In this document: piece after piece, positions 32,060-43,025 of the stretch
Numbering within the stretch: the stretch's first letter is position 1
How the letters are laid out: the number at the start of each line of letters is the position of its first letter
Origin: Alentia gelatinosa
Lineage: Eukaryota; Annelida; Polychaeta; Phyllodocida; Polynoidae
NCBI GenBank assembly: GCA_950022655.1
Contig: OX465589.1
Coordinates: 31,349,970-31,413,969 of the forward strand
Reading direction: 5' to 3'
Length of the DNA: 64,000 nt
Notes under the pieces: model-generated
The model's database searches: none
The model's input: only the letters and a program-made list of their open reading frames with translations
Told to the model about the DNA's origin: nothing
Translations under genes and position numbers: made by a program

Positions 32060-34738
32060 ATGATCAGATCACTCTGGCCAAGTGGCGTCTTCGTGACGCC
32101 CCTGGAGTGCGGTGCTGCGTCAGCCTGGCTGAGCAGTGCGGACCCTTCCCACGGGGACCCTTCCCATGGGGGAGGAGGTCGCCCCCAGGACTCGGCCCCG
32201 GCCGAGAGCCCTGCGGGCTCAGGAGACAGCGCGTCTGTCGGCCTGGGCAGTGGTGATTCCCTCAGGGATTGCCACAGTGTTGACTCGGGGGCTCTGGATT
32301 CCGGTCCAGAGGACACCCAGTCTTCACAGCGCGGAGAGTCCGGCCCTTCCACCTCGGTGGCAGAGGCTTGGACCCGGTTCGCCTAAGACATCAGCTCCGG
32401 CTGAAAGCTCTGGGCGGGTTGCTTCCGCGAAAGGGGGAAAGGTAGATCTTTCCCATGTGAATAGCTCTGGGTACGGGCAGAAGTCAGCTTCGGCTACTAC
32501 TGCTAAGCCCAAAGCTTCCCGTCTTCCGAAATCGGTGTTTACACCGCAGAGGGGGGCGGGAAAGAAGACTTCAATTGGGGAAACCCCGCGAGTGGAGTTA
32601 ACTCCCGTTGGTTGTGGCCGCGGGAAGTTGATCCTTAAGCCGGATCCTCCTGCTCCCGGCGGCGCAGTTGATCAGTGGCATCGCTGGTCGCGGGAACTGA
32701 AGAGCATCTCAGACCCGGACATGCGTGCCATGGCCATGAAGGGTCTGATAGATCGATGGGTTGCTAGTCAGGGCCTGGAGAGTGTTGCGCCAGTGGTTTC
32801 CCCCTCGAGAGTTGATGCCCCGGTAGTTGCACCTCCCGCCCCGGTTACTAACCCTGTTACGCCCGCCGTGACAGAGACTGCTACGGAGGTTGATAAAACC
32901 CCTGGCAAATCCACCACGGAGTCAGTGGAGGCGGCTACTTCCTCGGAAGCAGCAGAGGCCGCTGAAGGGTGTGCCAAGGACAAGGCGAAACCGGCTGCAA
33001 AGCCGGCAAAACCTACCTCTGTGGAGGACACTACTGTGAGTAGCTCCTCTACCCGATGGGGGAGACGCAAGACTCGCGCGGCCAGGGAAGCTGCTGCGGC
33101 GAAAGCTGTAGCAGAACAAGCGGCCCGTGACGAGCGCTCTCGCTCCAGTTCTTCCTCCTGCAAGGGAGGGAAGGGAAAGGGAAAAGGACTGGGTAAGTCC
33201 AGCACAGGGACGACCGCAGCTAAGGGTAGTACACGGGAAGTACACCGTGTCTTGGAAGCAGAATCGTAACTTTGGTGCGACTCTGCGGATAAGCTCGGTT
33301 GGACTGGGACCGAATGAAGCACATGAGTGAGACTGCGCGTGGTAGCAGCGTGAAGCGGGACCTGAGTATCGACCGTAGACTGGCTGCGAAGAAGACCAAG
33401 AGCTCGTCTAAGTCAAGTGACTCAGACGACGACTCGAGGTCGAGCCGGTCCGGGCGAAGCCAGACGCCGGGCTCTGTAACTTTGGGGGATGTTCTGCGTT
33501 CCTCAGAGCCCAGCTAAGGAAAAGCCTGGCCGGAAGGGGTCGAGCGCGCCTAAGGGGGAGAAATCCTCTGAGGGTTCTGCAACGACAGCGGTCTCGTCTG
33601 ACGCTCCGGCATCGCCAAGCACTGCTGGTGCTCGCCCAAAAGAGATGAACGTGGTCCCCAAGCCTGACGAGAAAGAGGCGCGGTAGGTGGCGCGGAAGAG
33701 GAGTTCCCTTCTCTGCCCCCACCCCAGTGCCCTGCTCCTAAGGTAGCGTCCCAGCCTAAACCTTCCCACAAGGAAGAAGTAAAGTCTGGACGCCATGGGG
33801 AACAGATAGATGTGTACTCCGGCAACCAAAAGCTGACACTGGCTAGCGTAGCTAAGACAGATTGGCGTCCGTATCACATGCAGACCTACTTGAAGCGAGT
33901 AGATGATCAGTCGATTATCAACGCTAACAAGTTTAGGATAGCTCAGATGCGGGTAGCGGAGTACGAGTGCGTCATCGCTCAACAGCGCATGTCTAGCTTG
34001 TTGCAAGTGCCATTGGAAAACATGGCTGCAAAGCTAGCAGCGGTGGAGGCTCGGTTGGCGCGTTGGGAGCTCGCCCTTCAGGACTACGACTTCAAGTGTC
34101 GTACGATGATGGGTGTGAGCATGTTTGACGTTGAACCGTCTAACATTGCGGGTGCGGAAGCCTCGTGGTTGTTGCATCAACATCGAAGGGGGCGGTATCT
34201 TGACTTTGTGGATACCCCAACCCTGACAATGCAGCAAGCTGACGCATTGTTGGATTGGGGTCCGGAGAGGGCAAACGCCCTGGATGGACAGTCACCCCAG
34301 GCTTCGGCTATGGAGACTGCTCCATGTAACCGTCCTCAGAGTACCGCTGGTGGAAGTTCCTCGGAATCTCCACAGGTTTCTCTGAGGCAGCCGCCGTCAG
34401 TGACCCGCACTATGACGAGACCCGCTTACGTGCCACCACGTCAGCAGCAGGTCCCGTTCAGTGTGGAGCTCGAGGGTATTGGTAGAGTGTTTGACCCGTT
34501 GCCGTTTACTTCAGCGGTGACATGAGACTCTCCCGGTATCACTGACGACATCAGCACGGCTGACTTGAACGCGGTGATGGCTAGATTCAGGGTCACAGAC
34601 CCACTGAGCCTACCACCGAACGTTGGTCAGCAGGCTGCCGCGACGAGGCCCGCTACCCCATCAACTACAGTCGCCCGGTCAGCTGAGGACCCCGCCGAAG
34701 AACAACCTGCTTGTTCCGGCGAGAGGCCAGCTGGCTGA
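32060..34738 (+). pseudogene. Copy B ORF3: accessory protein lacking the zinc-finger-like module (broken, unknown function)
   Basis: Same protein as copy A ORF3. ATG 32060 is in frame with the Ser/Gly/Asp-rich start, but it lies only 13 bases past the TATA box, so a transcript starting about 30 bases downstream would miss it; the true start is open. A frameshift near 32360 is followed by a long frame (to 33269) with PRVELTPVG, WHRWSRELKSISDPDMR and MAMKGLIDRWVASQG, an Ala/Pro-rich linker and a basic coil (GRRKTRAAREAAAAKAVAEQ). About 830 bases covering the zinc-finger-like module of copy A are missing near 33225. The C-terminal helical segment (33812-34200) has about 160 bases that copy A lacks. 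A TGA at 34523-34525 truncates the tail; the homologous end is TGA 34736-34738. Confidence 0.6.
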
Positions 34739-36125
34739 GGGCCTGTAGTTAGGCAGTACCAGTCCATCCTACATTGAATCTAGAGGACCCACGGAGGTTC
34801 CCCGGTATCACTGTGAGATGGAGAGAGGCAGGACACTTCCTGCCGCAGTGGATGGCTAGACACATTCGACCCTAGTTGTTTGTGCCTGTCCGTCCGTCGG
34901 CTTCCTAGATACTAACTCCCGTAGTTCTTATCTGGGGATCACCCACACCCAAATTCAGTTTTGGGTGGGGAGGGCGACTGGTTTGGTCCCCCCATATGTG
35001 GTGCTTCGATCAGCGGCCCCGTGGTCGCTGGGAGGGGTAGTACAGGGGGATCAAAATAGAAAAGCGATCTCGGGTTGGTCCGCGGAGAATCACCCCCGGG
35101 TGAATTTTTGCTGCACAACTTGGGTTTCAGAAGGCTGAAGGGTCTCTCAATGGTAGCCCCGTAGTAGGGCCCCATTACAAAACACTCCGGCCTGCAGTGC
35201 TTTCCGCGAGTTGGACTCCGGTCTAACCCCGCGGAGAGTGTAGATACTGTGTGGGGGGCTGAGACCCGGCTTCGGCAAGTGGTTTTGGTTCCCTGTGGGG
35301 TGGTTGCCGCTGGACTCGCTCGGTCTTTTGCCGGTGAGGGAAGTGTCAATCACTGTATGGATGGGGGTTGGGGCCTTCGGTGGTTCCTGCAACTCCTATC
35401 CATGAGTGACGGATATAGCGTGCCACGCCCTAAGGATGCTGATACCAACTTTTACGGAGATGGGAACTCCTTCACGAGGAGAAAAAGATTTATACACACT
35501 ACTTCTCTTCACTTCATCAGAAGATCTACCCGCGGGACGGGCCATTCTGATGTTATCAAGGTGGGGGGGGGGGGGGTTCGCAGAATTGCTCCCCCTGACT
35601 ACGCTGGAGCTGTGCTAGGAAGACAGTCGTAAGCCTGGCGCCCGGAAGCAGGGGGCTGGATTGAGTAGGTCCCCACGCTGACGGGTCTGCCAGGCTCGAC
35701 ACTAATCCTACGTTATCCCTGGCTTACAACTCCGGAACAGTGGGAGGCGGGGTACTCGCTGGTTTGGGCTGACCCCTTGTAGGTCCGGACCGGTGAGTCT
35801 TCACCGCCCGATACTCAAGGAAGCCAGGGAGAAGCCAACGACATCGGCGAGACGGGTGATATTGTTAAGTTTATATTCATTACCAAGGTGGTAGCGAGGC
35901 TACTCCGTTTTATATACCGTATCACCCTTATGTCTTCCTTTTTCAGCATTTGAAATGTGTATTTTACTTTCCTATCTCAATTTTATCATACATTGGTATC
36001 AGTAAAAAGATTCTTTGTGAACATTGAATGGTTAGACACTTATTCAGAACTGCTCGACTTAATTGTAAAACTTTTTCGGGAAGTCCCCTTCAAAACACAA
36101 TGGTTGCCGGATCCCCCCCCGTAAA
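34739..36125 (+). other. Long 3' untranslated region of copy B with conserved hairpin and G tract
   Basis: Matches 6078-7501. The hairpin at 35515-35552 keeps the 8-bp outer stem and the CCCG/CGGG inner pairs of copy A, with changes mainly in unpaired positions. A G run follows at 35562-35575. Polypurine tract AGCTGGGAGGGGTAA at 36126-36140. Confidence 0.5.
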
Positions 36126-36140
36126 AGCTGGGAGGGGTAA

Positions 36141-36619
36141 TGTAGGGGTCAGGGCAGTCGAGCAACAGGTTTCACTTTAGAACTAGGTGGCGCGAGTGCT
36201 GATCCCTGCTGTGCGGTATGGCCGGTGGACCCGCGGGTATGCAAATACTACAGGTTCACCCGCATTACGTAACTCAGCCACTATATAAGGCTGAGTCCAC
36301 AGCGGGTTGACAGGAACTTCTCGCGGTGCCTCTTCACGGAGTGAACGTCTGAAGCCTCACATGTTGGTTAGGTTGTGTTGTAACGCCTTTCAACGTTGAA
36401 GAGACCAGTAACTAAAACAGTCCAGAATCTGGTTTTGTCTTCGTGGTTAAGCGGTAGTTGGTAGATCTAGTGTCTCCCTCCCCTTTCCAGTGAGTAAAGC
36501 CGAACCCACCTGTACTAGCACGGTAAGTACAGGGTAGCGACTAAAGTCTCGGAACCTCTAGTCGGCTGTCGATCGCGGAAAGTGGTAATACACTTTCAGC
36601 GACTAGAGGGAACGCTACA
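36141..36619 (+). repeat. 3' LTR of copy B (479 bp, lacks poly(A) hairpin and signal)
   Basis: Equivalent of 25605-25676 is deleted (junction at 36410/36411, two-base microhomology TA). The lost piece contains the hairpin and AATAAA. Ends GCTACA before the target duplication. Confidence 0.95.
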
Positions 36620-36726
36620 ATACTATAGTTTTGTATTTACAGGTATAATATCAACCATAAATATGCATTATTCTGGAATTATAAAGGAAATATTGTTAAT
36701 CACGCTGGTTGCGTCGTGAGTTATAT

Positions 36727-36875
36727 TGGGGTGTATCGGGACCATGGTACCTTTTTCATGCACCCTCCCAACACGTTACGACGCGTTCCGACCCGGCCCG
36801 ACGCGAACCGACGAGCTACGATATGGTCACTTTGTATCGGCTCGTGTCGGCTTGGTGGGTGCGGGTTCTAAATCA
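36727..36875. repeat. GACGCG-rich dispersed repeat, second copy
   Basis: Contains ACGACGCGTTCCGACCCGGC and GACGCGAACCGACGAGC boxes, resembling 24900-25135. It lies just upstream of exon 2. Confidence 0.45.
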
Positions 36876-36971
36876 TTATCTATCTTCGTAGGATGTAAAC
36901 AGCATGCTCAGATCGTTTTATATAATTTTTGTTTATTTCTTCAGGACATGCATTGCTTAATCCCGTTTCAG

Positions 36972-37173
36972 GTACGTGGGAGAACCGGTCGTTGTTCATA
37001 GATCACTTTGAGGTCAGTCCACACCCGATACAACTGCCTGGCACCATCACTGTCAGCATGCTCGCCAACAACACGGACGAAATCCGAAACATGACGCTCA
37101 AACTCACTATCAAGAGGCACATCTGGATGGAATATTACATCGATCTGCCCTGCCACAATCAAGTTGGGTCATG
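36972..37173 (+). CDS. GM2 activator-like protein, exon 2 (ML lipid-binding domain, first part)
   Basis: Acceptor TTTCAG ends at 36971; donor GTCAGT starts at 37174. Joined to exon 1 in phase 1, it reads about 67 residues. These include VSPHPIQLPGTITVS, matching the family P-x-P-I-x-x-P-G motif, and end IDLPCHNQVGS followed by TG, so a Cys codon is completed by the next exon. The family has the pattern P-C-x5-G-S-C here. Three N-glycosylation sequons (NRS, NNT, NMT) fit a lysosomal glycoprotein. A second acceptor at 36944 would add exactly 27 in-frame bases. The last exon or exons, with the C-terminal half and remaining disulphides, were not found in 37174-64000. Confidence 0.85.
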
Positions 37174-37369
37174 GTCAGTCTATTTTCCTCAAACTTTTAT
37201 TTTTATGGGCATCTGAGCACGCCGACAATGCTTTGAGTTGTTTTTCGTATTATTATTTCAGCGTAAAGCCTAGAAGACACCGAAATTTGTTCCCGATTCA
37301 TCCTGACCATCGGCTCGGTTGGAGTCGGGAATAAAATTTTGGTGCCTTATACCTATAAGGGACCGTTCA

Positions 37370-39184
37370 TTATTTACGGCCGGGGGGGGGGGTGAGCTAT
37401 TGGAGGGGGGGCAAATTATATGAGGGTATTTGCATGGGGGGGAGGGCATTTTATTTAGAGGTATTTGCCTTGAGGGGGCATTTTATTTAGAGGTATTTGC
37501 CTGGGGCAGGGGGGCATTTCATTTTGCGGTATTTGCCGGGGGGGGGGGGGGGCGTTTCATTTGTGGTATTTGCCTGGGTGGCACTCATTTACGTTTTTGT
37601 GATTCACCCACATAAGAGGTTCTAGAACTGTGTATTTTGGATAATCTATACAGAGGCCAATAGTGTCTGATCTCTTCTAGCAGAATTAAGAAATTTATAT
37701 ATATATAAGCCCTGGTGATTGTGGCAGAGAAGATAATAAGTGAGGTACTGTAACACCTGGCAGTGCCATGTCTGTAGAGTGGAGCTCATCATACTTATAG
37801 ACTTCTTGTAATCTGCCATGCAAGATGTCTAGTATTCACAATCTTTTAACAATGTCAAACATATGAAAACAAGCCAGGACTATTTTCCGCACAAGAAAAC
37901 TGCAATGATTTTAGAGTTTGTAGGCTGTGCATGAATATGCTAAGACTATCAAAGGCAATACCACTGTTAGGAGATTGCTCTCTAGTGGGGTGGGAATCCA
38001 GCAGTGTTCATGTGTTCTACGGAAGGTGGCGCGACGTGCCGATCCTTACTGTGTAGTGATTCCGGGCAACGGAGACCGGGATTATGTAACGCTGGGTATA
38101 TATACTCAGCGTTCACAGTAGGTCGACAGGCCATCCTCGCGCGTCTCTTCTACGGAACAGACCCCTGGGCCCTCACTTTGCAGGCGGGTTCTCGTAACCT
38201 TCCTGGTGGTTAGGCAAGTCTTTCAGATTAGCCTTACCCGGCACATCGTGCTGGGGTACTGTACTTGTGGGAAAGATCTTCCAGACCTTTCCGGGAAGTA
38301 ATATTGTTAATAAACATTCCTGTTTATTAAACGCGTGTGTTGTGTTGTGTGTGACTAGGTCCGTGTAAACTCACCGAAAGCCGAACCAACCTACGTAGAG
38401 AGCGTAGGGTGGGATCCTGCCTGGAACTAGCATTCCGGATTGGGGTCATCCAACCTGCTAGACAGGCGGCGACCACCACAGCTCCATGACTCTATGCGGT
38501 GCAGCTCCACTGTATTAGTATCTATACTCAGTTCAATGGTCAATGTCAGGTGATAGCCGTGCAATGTAGCTTAGCAAATAAAAGTTGTCTTTTTGGTGCC
38601 TCCACTGTCTCAATAGAACACCCTTTAAGATAGGTCTTAGAGCAGCAGGTACATAAGCTCCCGTGCCAGCATGTCCTGACAGGCTATTGGTTCACTTCCT
38701 AGGTGGATATCTAATCCTATAACTATGATATGACAGTTTGCAGTCATTGCTCTTAAACCATCATTAACAGTCTGCATTTCTCAAGGGCCGGATAGCTGCA
38801 TATAAGAGGATTTGATTATAGATAGTTACAATTTGCATGCCAGAATTCAACTGACTTTATTTACTTAACATTAGATTATATGTGTACATATACATGTATA
38901 TATGAGAAAGAATCTATTTAAGGCTATTGCCTAGGGAAAGGGGGGCGTATGTCCGGGTATTTGTCTTGGGGGGGGGGGCAGTTTATTTTGAGGTATTTCT
39001 GAGGAGGGGGGGAGGAGTTTATTTTAGGGTATTTCCGAGGGGGGGCATTTTATTTTGAGGTATTTCTGAGGGGGGGCATTGCATTTGGAGGTATTTCCGA
39101 GGGGGCGCGCAATTTATTTTGGAGGATTCGCTGAGCAAAACCCCCACCCCCCCCCCCCCCTCTGCCATAAATAATGAACGCTCC
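37370..39184. mobile_element. Non-autonomous TIR transposon with G-rich minisatellite core (1,815 bp)
   Basis: Termini GGACCGTTCATTATTTA on the left and, reading inward from the right, GGAGCGTTCATTATTTA. Target duplication ATAAG at 37365-37369 and 39185-39189. Just inside each end is a G (left) or C (right) run, followed by arrays of about 30-46 bp units (GGGGGGCATTTTATTTAGAG type, 37380-37590 and 38930-39120). The middle holds unique sequence and the nested solo LTR 37981-38480. No transposase seen. Superfamily not assigned. Confidence 0.85.
37981..38480 (+). mobile_element. Solo LTR, family 3 (500 bp), nested in the 37370-39184 transposon
   Basis: Target duplication GCTC (37977-37980, 38481-38484). 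Starts TCTAGTGGGG, one base away from the TGTAGTGGGG start of the other copy; ends ACCACCACA. TATA run near 38097-38105; AATAAACATT near 38310. Same family as 24178-24701, opposite strand. Confidence 0.9.
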
Positions 39185-39189
39185 ATAAG

Positions 39190-39927
39190 ACACCGACATG
39201 TAGACTCTTCCCGACAACATCTCCTTTTATAACCTCATAAATTACCCGGGATAAGATCAAAGAGAGCCGCCGGGAGCCGAGCCAGGGTGAGCCACAGGCA
39301 GCTGGTGTGGAATCATAGAAATTAATTCAAAGTTTAATAGCTTTGGATCCAATTTAGATATCGGGAAACAATTTCCAGAACTATAATCGCCTCTGTTTCA
39401 CCTACAAATCGATATAAGGAACTTCTAAATCGGACTAGGGGATAGGTAGAATCGCTATTCAATCGGCCAAATCAGAATCGTGGGTCAGGGAGAGTTGGTC
39501 ATATCTGACATGATAGTAATGCCCGACCCATCGGGAAAAGCAATAAAACCGGGTCAGTGACGTGCGAACACCGACCCGATTGATGTAGATTGTCACAGAC
39601 CCGACGGATCCGTCGGGTAAAGGTAGAATCGGGCACAGCAGTTGGGTCAGTGTCTTAAAGGCTTAAAGCTTACAAACAATCTACGTGTTGGCAGGTTTTC
39701 GTTGTCTTGGAGAACTAGAACAATGTTCGGACACGTAGATGATCATCAGTATTACAATGAGTTACACAATATTATCTCACCCCTGGTATTTTTCTCCATA
39801 GACTTAACATTGTGAACTAGTATCTAACGCTCATTAGATATTTTGGAAAAATGTTCAATGGGGGATTATGTCACAAATGTTAGCCCATTAGTCAATGTTA
39901 AGGGTGAGATTAATTCAGAAACCCATT
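39190..39927. other. No gene recognised
   Basis: Intron 2 or downstream sequence. Contains phrases such as GACCCGACGGATCCGTCGGG (39598-39617, a palindrome) and the TATCTCACCCCTGGTA motif (39774-39789). No reading frame of note. Confidence 0.4.
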
Positions 39928-40049
39928 CAAGTTTAGGGTCAGAGCTTGATCCAATCTCGTTTAAATCACTATGTAATTCATGTGGCTTCGCCTTATGATT
40001 TACTACGTGATTCAAACTCGATGGGATACGAGCTCAGACCTTAAACTGC
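39928..40049. mobile_element. Palindromic MITE with GGCTTCGCC loop
   Basis: Imperfect arms from AAGTTTAGGGTCAGAGCTTG to its mirror near 40049, pairing through CTCGTTTAAATCAC; the centre is TGTGGCTTCGCCTTA. The same loop sequence occurs in 20218-20336, and its complement form in 47553-47671. Confidence 0.6.
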
Positions 40050-40061
40050 CATAGGTTTCCT

Positions 40062-40180
40062 CTATAGTAGTAACTAGCACGGACCTATATCTGGATAGGA
40101 AACGCGGGCCATTGCCGTGTTTGTTCAACGATCTGCTCGCCTCGGCTACGCTTGACTGCGTTTCGCGGGTAGCGCGCTAA
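40062..40180. repeat. Dispersed repeat shared with 47826-47925
   Basis: Shared ATGGATAGG-type start, AACGCGGGC, GCCGTGTTTGTTC and CTCGGCTACGCTTGAC segments in the same order in both copies. Non-coding. Confidence 0.55.
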
Positions 40181-40196
40181 TTTCCGTGTGATCCGC

Positions 40197-40344
40197 TAGG
40201 GTCTTTATTGTACTAGATTATTTTTTAGCAGCACCACTTTTGAACCATGGTGGCTTATAATGGAACCAGTATCGGTTCCATTATAAGCCACCATGGTTCA
40301 AAAGTGGTGCTGCTAAAAAATAATCTAGTACAATAAAGACCCTA
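40197..40344. repeat. Perfect palindrome, 71-bp arms, 6-base loop
   Basis: Arms 40197-40267 and 40274-40344 are exact reverse complements by my base-by-base check; the loop is AGTATC. The right arm runs directly into the 202-bp satellite. Confidence 0.97.
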
Positions 40345-41690
40345 ATTCCAACTGTCCCATGTAGGTATATATCTGGAAGCAACCGACAAATACTTTCTTA
40401 ATGCCTATGGGCTTGGGAATGAATTGAAAATAATTGTTTTCCAAGACTGACTGCCTGGAAATCAGGGAAATTTGTCTGCCGACCCCAACTATTCTAAGAC
40501 AAAATTTGCCGTAACTTTTAAAAAATCTATTGCACAACTGTCCCATGTAGGTATATATCTGGAATTGACTGACAAATACTTTATTAAGGCCTAGGGGCAT
40601 AGCAACAATTTAAGAATCTGGATTTTCTGAATTTTCCCCTTGAAAATCAGGGAATTTTGACTGCCGACCCAACCCAAACTGACACAAAATGTGCCGTAAC
40701 TTAAAAAAAATCTAGTGCCTTTAGAACCCTAATTCCAACTGTCCCATGTAGATACATACCTGGAATCGACTGACAAATACTTTATTAAGGCCTAGGGGCA
40801 TGGGAATGAATTGAAAATAATTGTTTTCCAAGACTGACTGCCTGGAAATCAGGGAAATTTGTCTGCCGGCCCCAACTATTCTAAGACAAAATGTGCCGTA
40901 ACTTTAAAAAAATCTATTACACTTAGCACCCTAATTCCAACTGTCCCATGTAGCTATATATCTGGAATTGACTGACAAATACTTTATTAAGGCCTAGGGG
41001 CATAGCAACAATTTAAGAATCTGGATTTTCTGAATTTTCCCCTTGAAAATCAGGGAATTTTGACTGCCGACCCAACCCAAACTGACACAAAATGTGCCGT
41101 AACTTTTTTTAAATCTAGTGCACTTAGAACCCTGATTCCAACTGCCCATGTAGGTACATACCTGGAATCGACTGACAAATACTTTATTAAGGCCTAGGGA
41201 CATGGGAATGAATTGAAAATAATTGTTTTCCAAGACTGACTGCCTGGAAATCAGGGAAATTTGTCTGCCGGCCCCAACTATTCTAAGACAAAATGTGCCG
41301 TAACTTTAAAAAAATCTATTGCACTTAGGACCCTAATTCCAACTGTCCCATGTAGCTATATATCTGGAATTGACTGACAAATACTTTATTAAGGCCTAGG
41401 GGCATAGGAGCAATTTAAGAATCTGGATTTTCTGAATTTTCCCCTTGAAAATCAGGGAATTTTGACTGCCGACCCAACCCAAACTGACACAAAATGTGCC
41501 GTAACTTTTAAAAAGTTATGAATTGAAATTTTTTTTCCCAAGACTGACTGCCTGGAAATCAGGGAAATTTGCCTGCCGGCCCCAACTATTCTAAGACAAA
41601 ATGTGCCATAATTTAAAAAAAATCTTGTGCACTTTGGAACTTAATTCCAACTGTCCCATATAGGTATATATATCTGGAATCGACAGTAAA
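40345..41690 (+). repeat. Satellite of alternating A and B 202-bp monomers (404-bp higher-order unit)
   Basis: The anchor ACTGTCCCATGTAG recurs at 40351, 40537, 40738, 40940, 41141, 41342 and 41650, spaced about 186, 201, 202, 201, 201 and 308. Odd monomers carry GGGAATGAATTGAAAATAAT (type A), even ones AGCAACAATTTAAGAATCTG (type B), giving A-B-A-B-A-B-A. The last interval lacks about 96 bases. Confidence 0.9.
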
Positions 41691-42135
41691 GTAAATTTTA
41701 CGGCTGTAAGTGGGCTGCGAGTTCTAGACAATTGGCAGATTTTGTGTGACTTTGGCTGGGGTCGGCAGGCAGAATTTCCTCATTTTTAGATAATCAGTCC
41801 CGGAAAATCAAGATTTTGAAAATATTCTGTTCACGCAAGGCCTTAATAAACCATTTCACCGACGATTCTAAGACACTTCCTAAATAGAACAGTTGAAATT
41901 ATGTTCCTAGGTGTGCTGGGGGTTTCTAGACAATTGGCAGATTTTAGGTCATTTTTGGTCTGGTCAGGAGTCAGATTTCCCTCATTTTCAGGGTGTTGAC
42001 ATGAGAAATCCAGATTTTGAAATTACTTCCACCTCAACAGACCTTAATTAACTATTTCATCAAAAGGTCCAAGTATATACCTATACAGAAGAGATGGAAT
42101 TATGGTGCTAAGTGTGGTGAACATTTGTAGACAAA
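41691..42135 (-). repeat. Diverged inverted copies of the same satellite
   Basis: GACAATTGGCAGATTTTG, AAGGCCTTAATAAACCATTT and related phrases are the reverse complement of the monomer order. The array therefore changes direction near 41690. Confidence 0.7.
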
Positions 42136-43020
42136 TGTAAACAATTTTTTTGAATGTTCTGATTGTGCTGATGCCACCAGCAGCGACTGTGGTGAACCTG
42201 GTGGCGAAATATTGAACTAACGCCAAATGACGGTAGGGCCATCTAGCGGCCGTTATCGGAACCCTAACAATACCGAGGCACTCGTGGATACGCCAGAGGC
42301 AGGTTCATAATACTCGTGCACATTATCTCTAGAGAAATAAAAGTGATTGCATCGTATTCTATGGTATTCCAGCTCCGATTTGGTGTATCATACATGTATA
42401 TCATCTCAATGATACTTTAGATATACCTGAGATAACATAGGGACACCGAAACTGCATACACATTAATACATTGGCAGACCCAGCAGTTATATGCTTATCT
42501 TTTTCCTATCTAAAACCAAGATAATTATCAACTATAAAGTTTAGACAACCATGACTCGTTAGTACAATACTCTAGTTTGTTTCACCAATTTAATCCGTCA
42601 AAAAACAACACTGCTGCAATCACACCCACCGTTCACACTTTAGGTGTGATTGCTGTTTGTCTCTATATGAAAACCGCTGGACTCGCGGTGTTTGTCCGAG
42701 CGGCCGCGTAACTAGACAGTGGGCCGTTAGGCGGCGTTGAATGGCAACATCTGTATTGTCGGAAGTCAATAAAAAGGTAATAAACGCCGGGTGAAGGCCA
42801 TAAAAACGGCGCCGCCCGTCGCATCGCACACAATCGCTCCTGTGGGGCTGGGCTTGCGCATGTGTGCGATCGTGTGCGATCGTGTGCGATGCGATGCATC
42901 CTATTTTGTTCATATTTAGTCCCCCTATCCTCAGGTAAACCCAGGTACAGCTACCACTGGTACATGGAATATACTGTAGTCAATATTAAATACACAGGCC
43001 AGCCTCCATTAGGTGTTAGC
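42136..43020. other. No gene recognised; short hairpin
   Basis: Contains an 11-bp-stem hairpin GCAATCACACC/GGTGTGATTGC (about 42617-42654) and a triple GTGTGCGATC repeat (42859-42890). The GCGATC repeats and GTGGGGCTGGGC phrase resemble 45040-45070. No supported coding frame. Confidence 0.4.
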
Positions 43021-43025
43021 TCTCA

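Larger units (their letters stand above)
25335..36619 (+). mobile_element. Ty3/gypsy LTR retrotransposon, family 1 copy B (complete, 11,285 bp, defective)
   Basis: Bounded by LTRs 25335-25885 and 36141-36619 and by the 4-bp target duplication ATAC (25331-25334, 36620-36623). Order: 5' LTR, tRNA-His primer site, gag, protease, reverse transcriptase, RNase H, integrase, tail, internal TATA block, ORF3, 3' UTR, polypurine tract, 3' LTR. It lies in the same orientation as the GM2A-like gene inside intron 1. The LTRs differ at roughly 20 sites besides a 72-bp deletion, so the insertion is old. Gag, pol and ORF3 are all interrupted. Confidence 0.95.

Noticed and set aside
31979..36125. ORF3 as an envelope gene
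   Set aside because: No signal peptide, fusion peptide-like stretch or membrane anchor was visible; the content is basic, acidic and low-complexity with a zinc-finger-like module.
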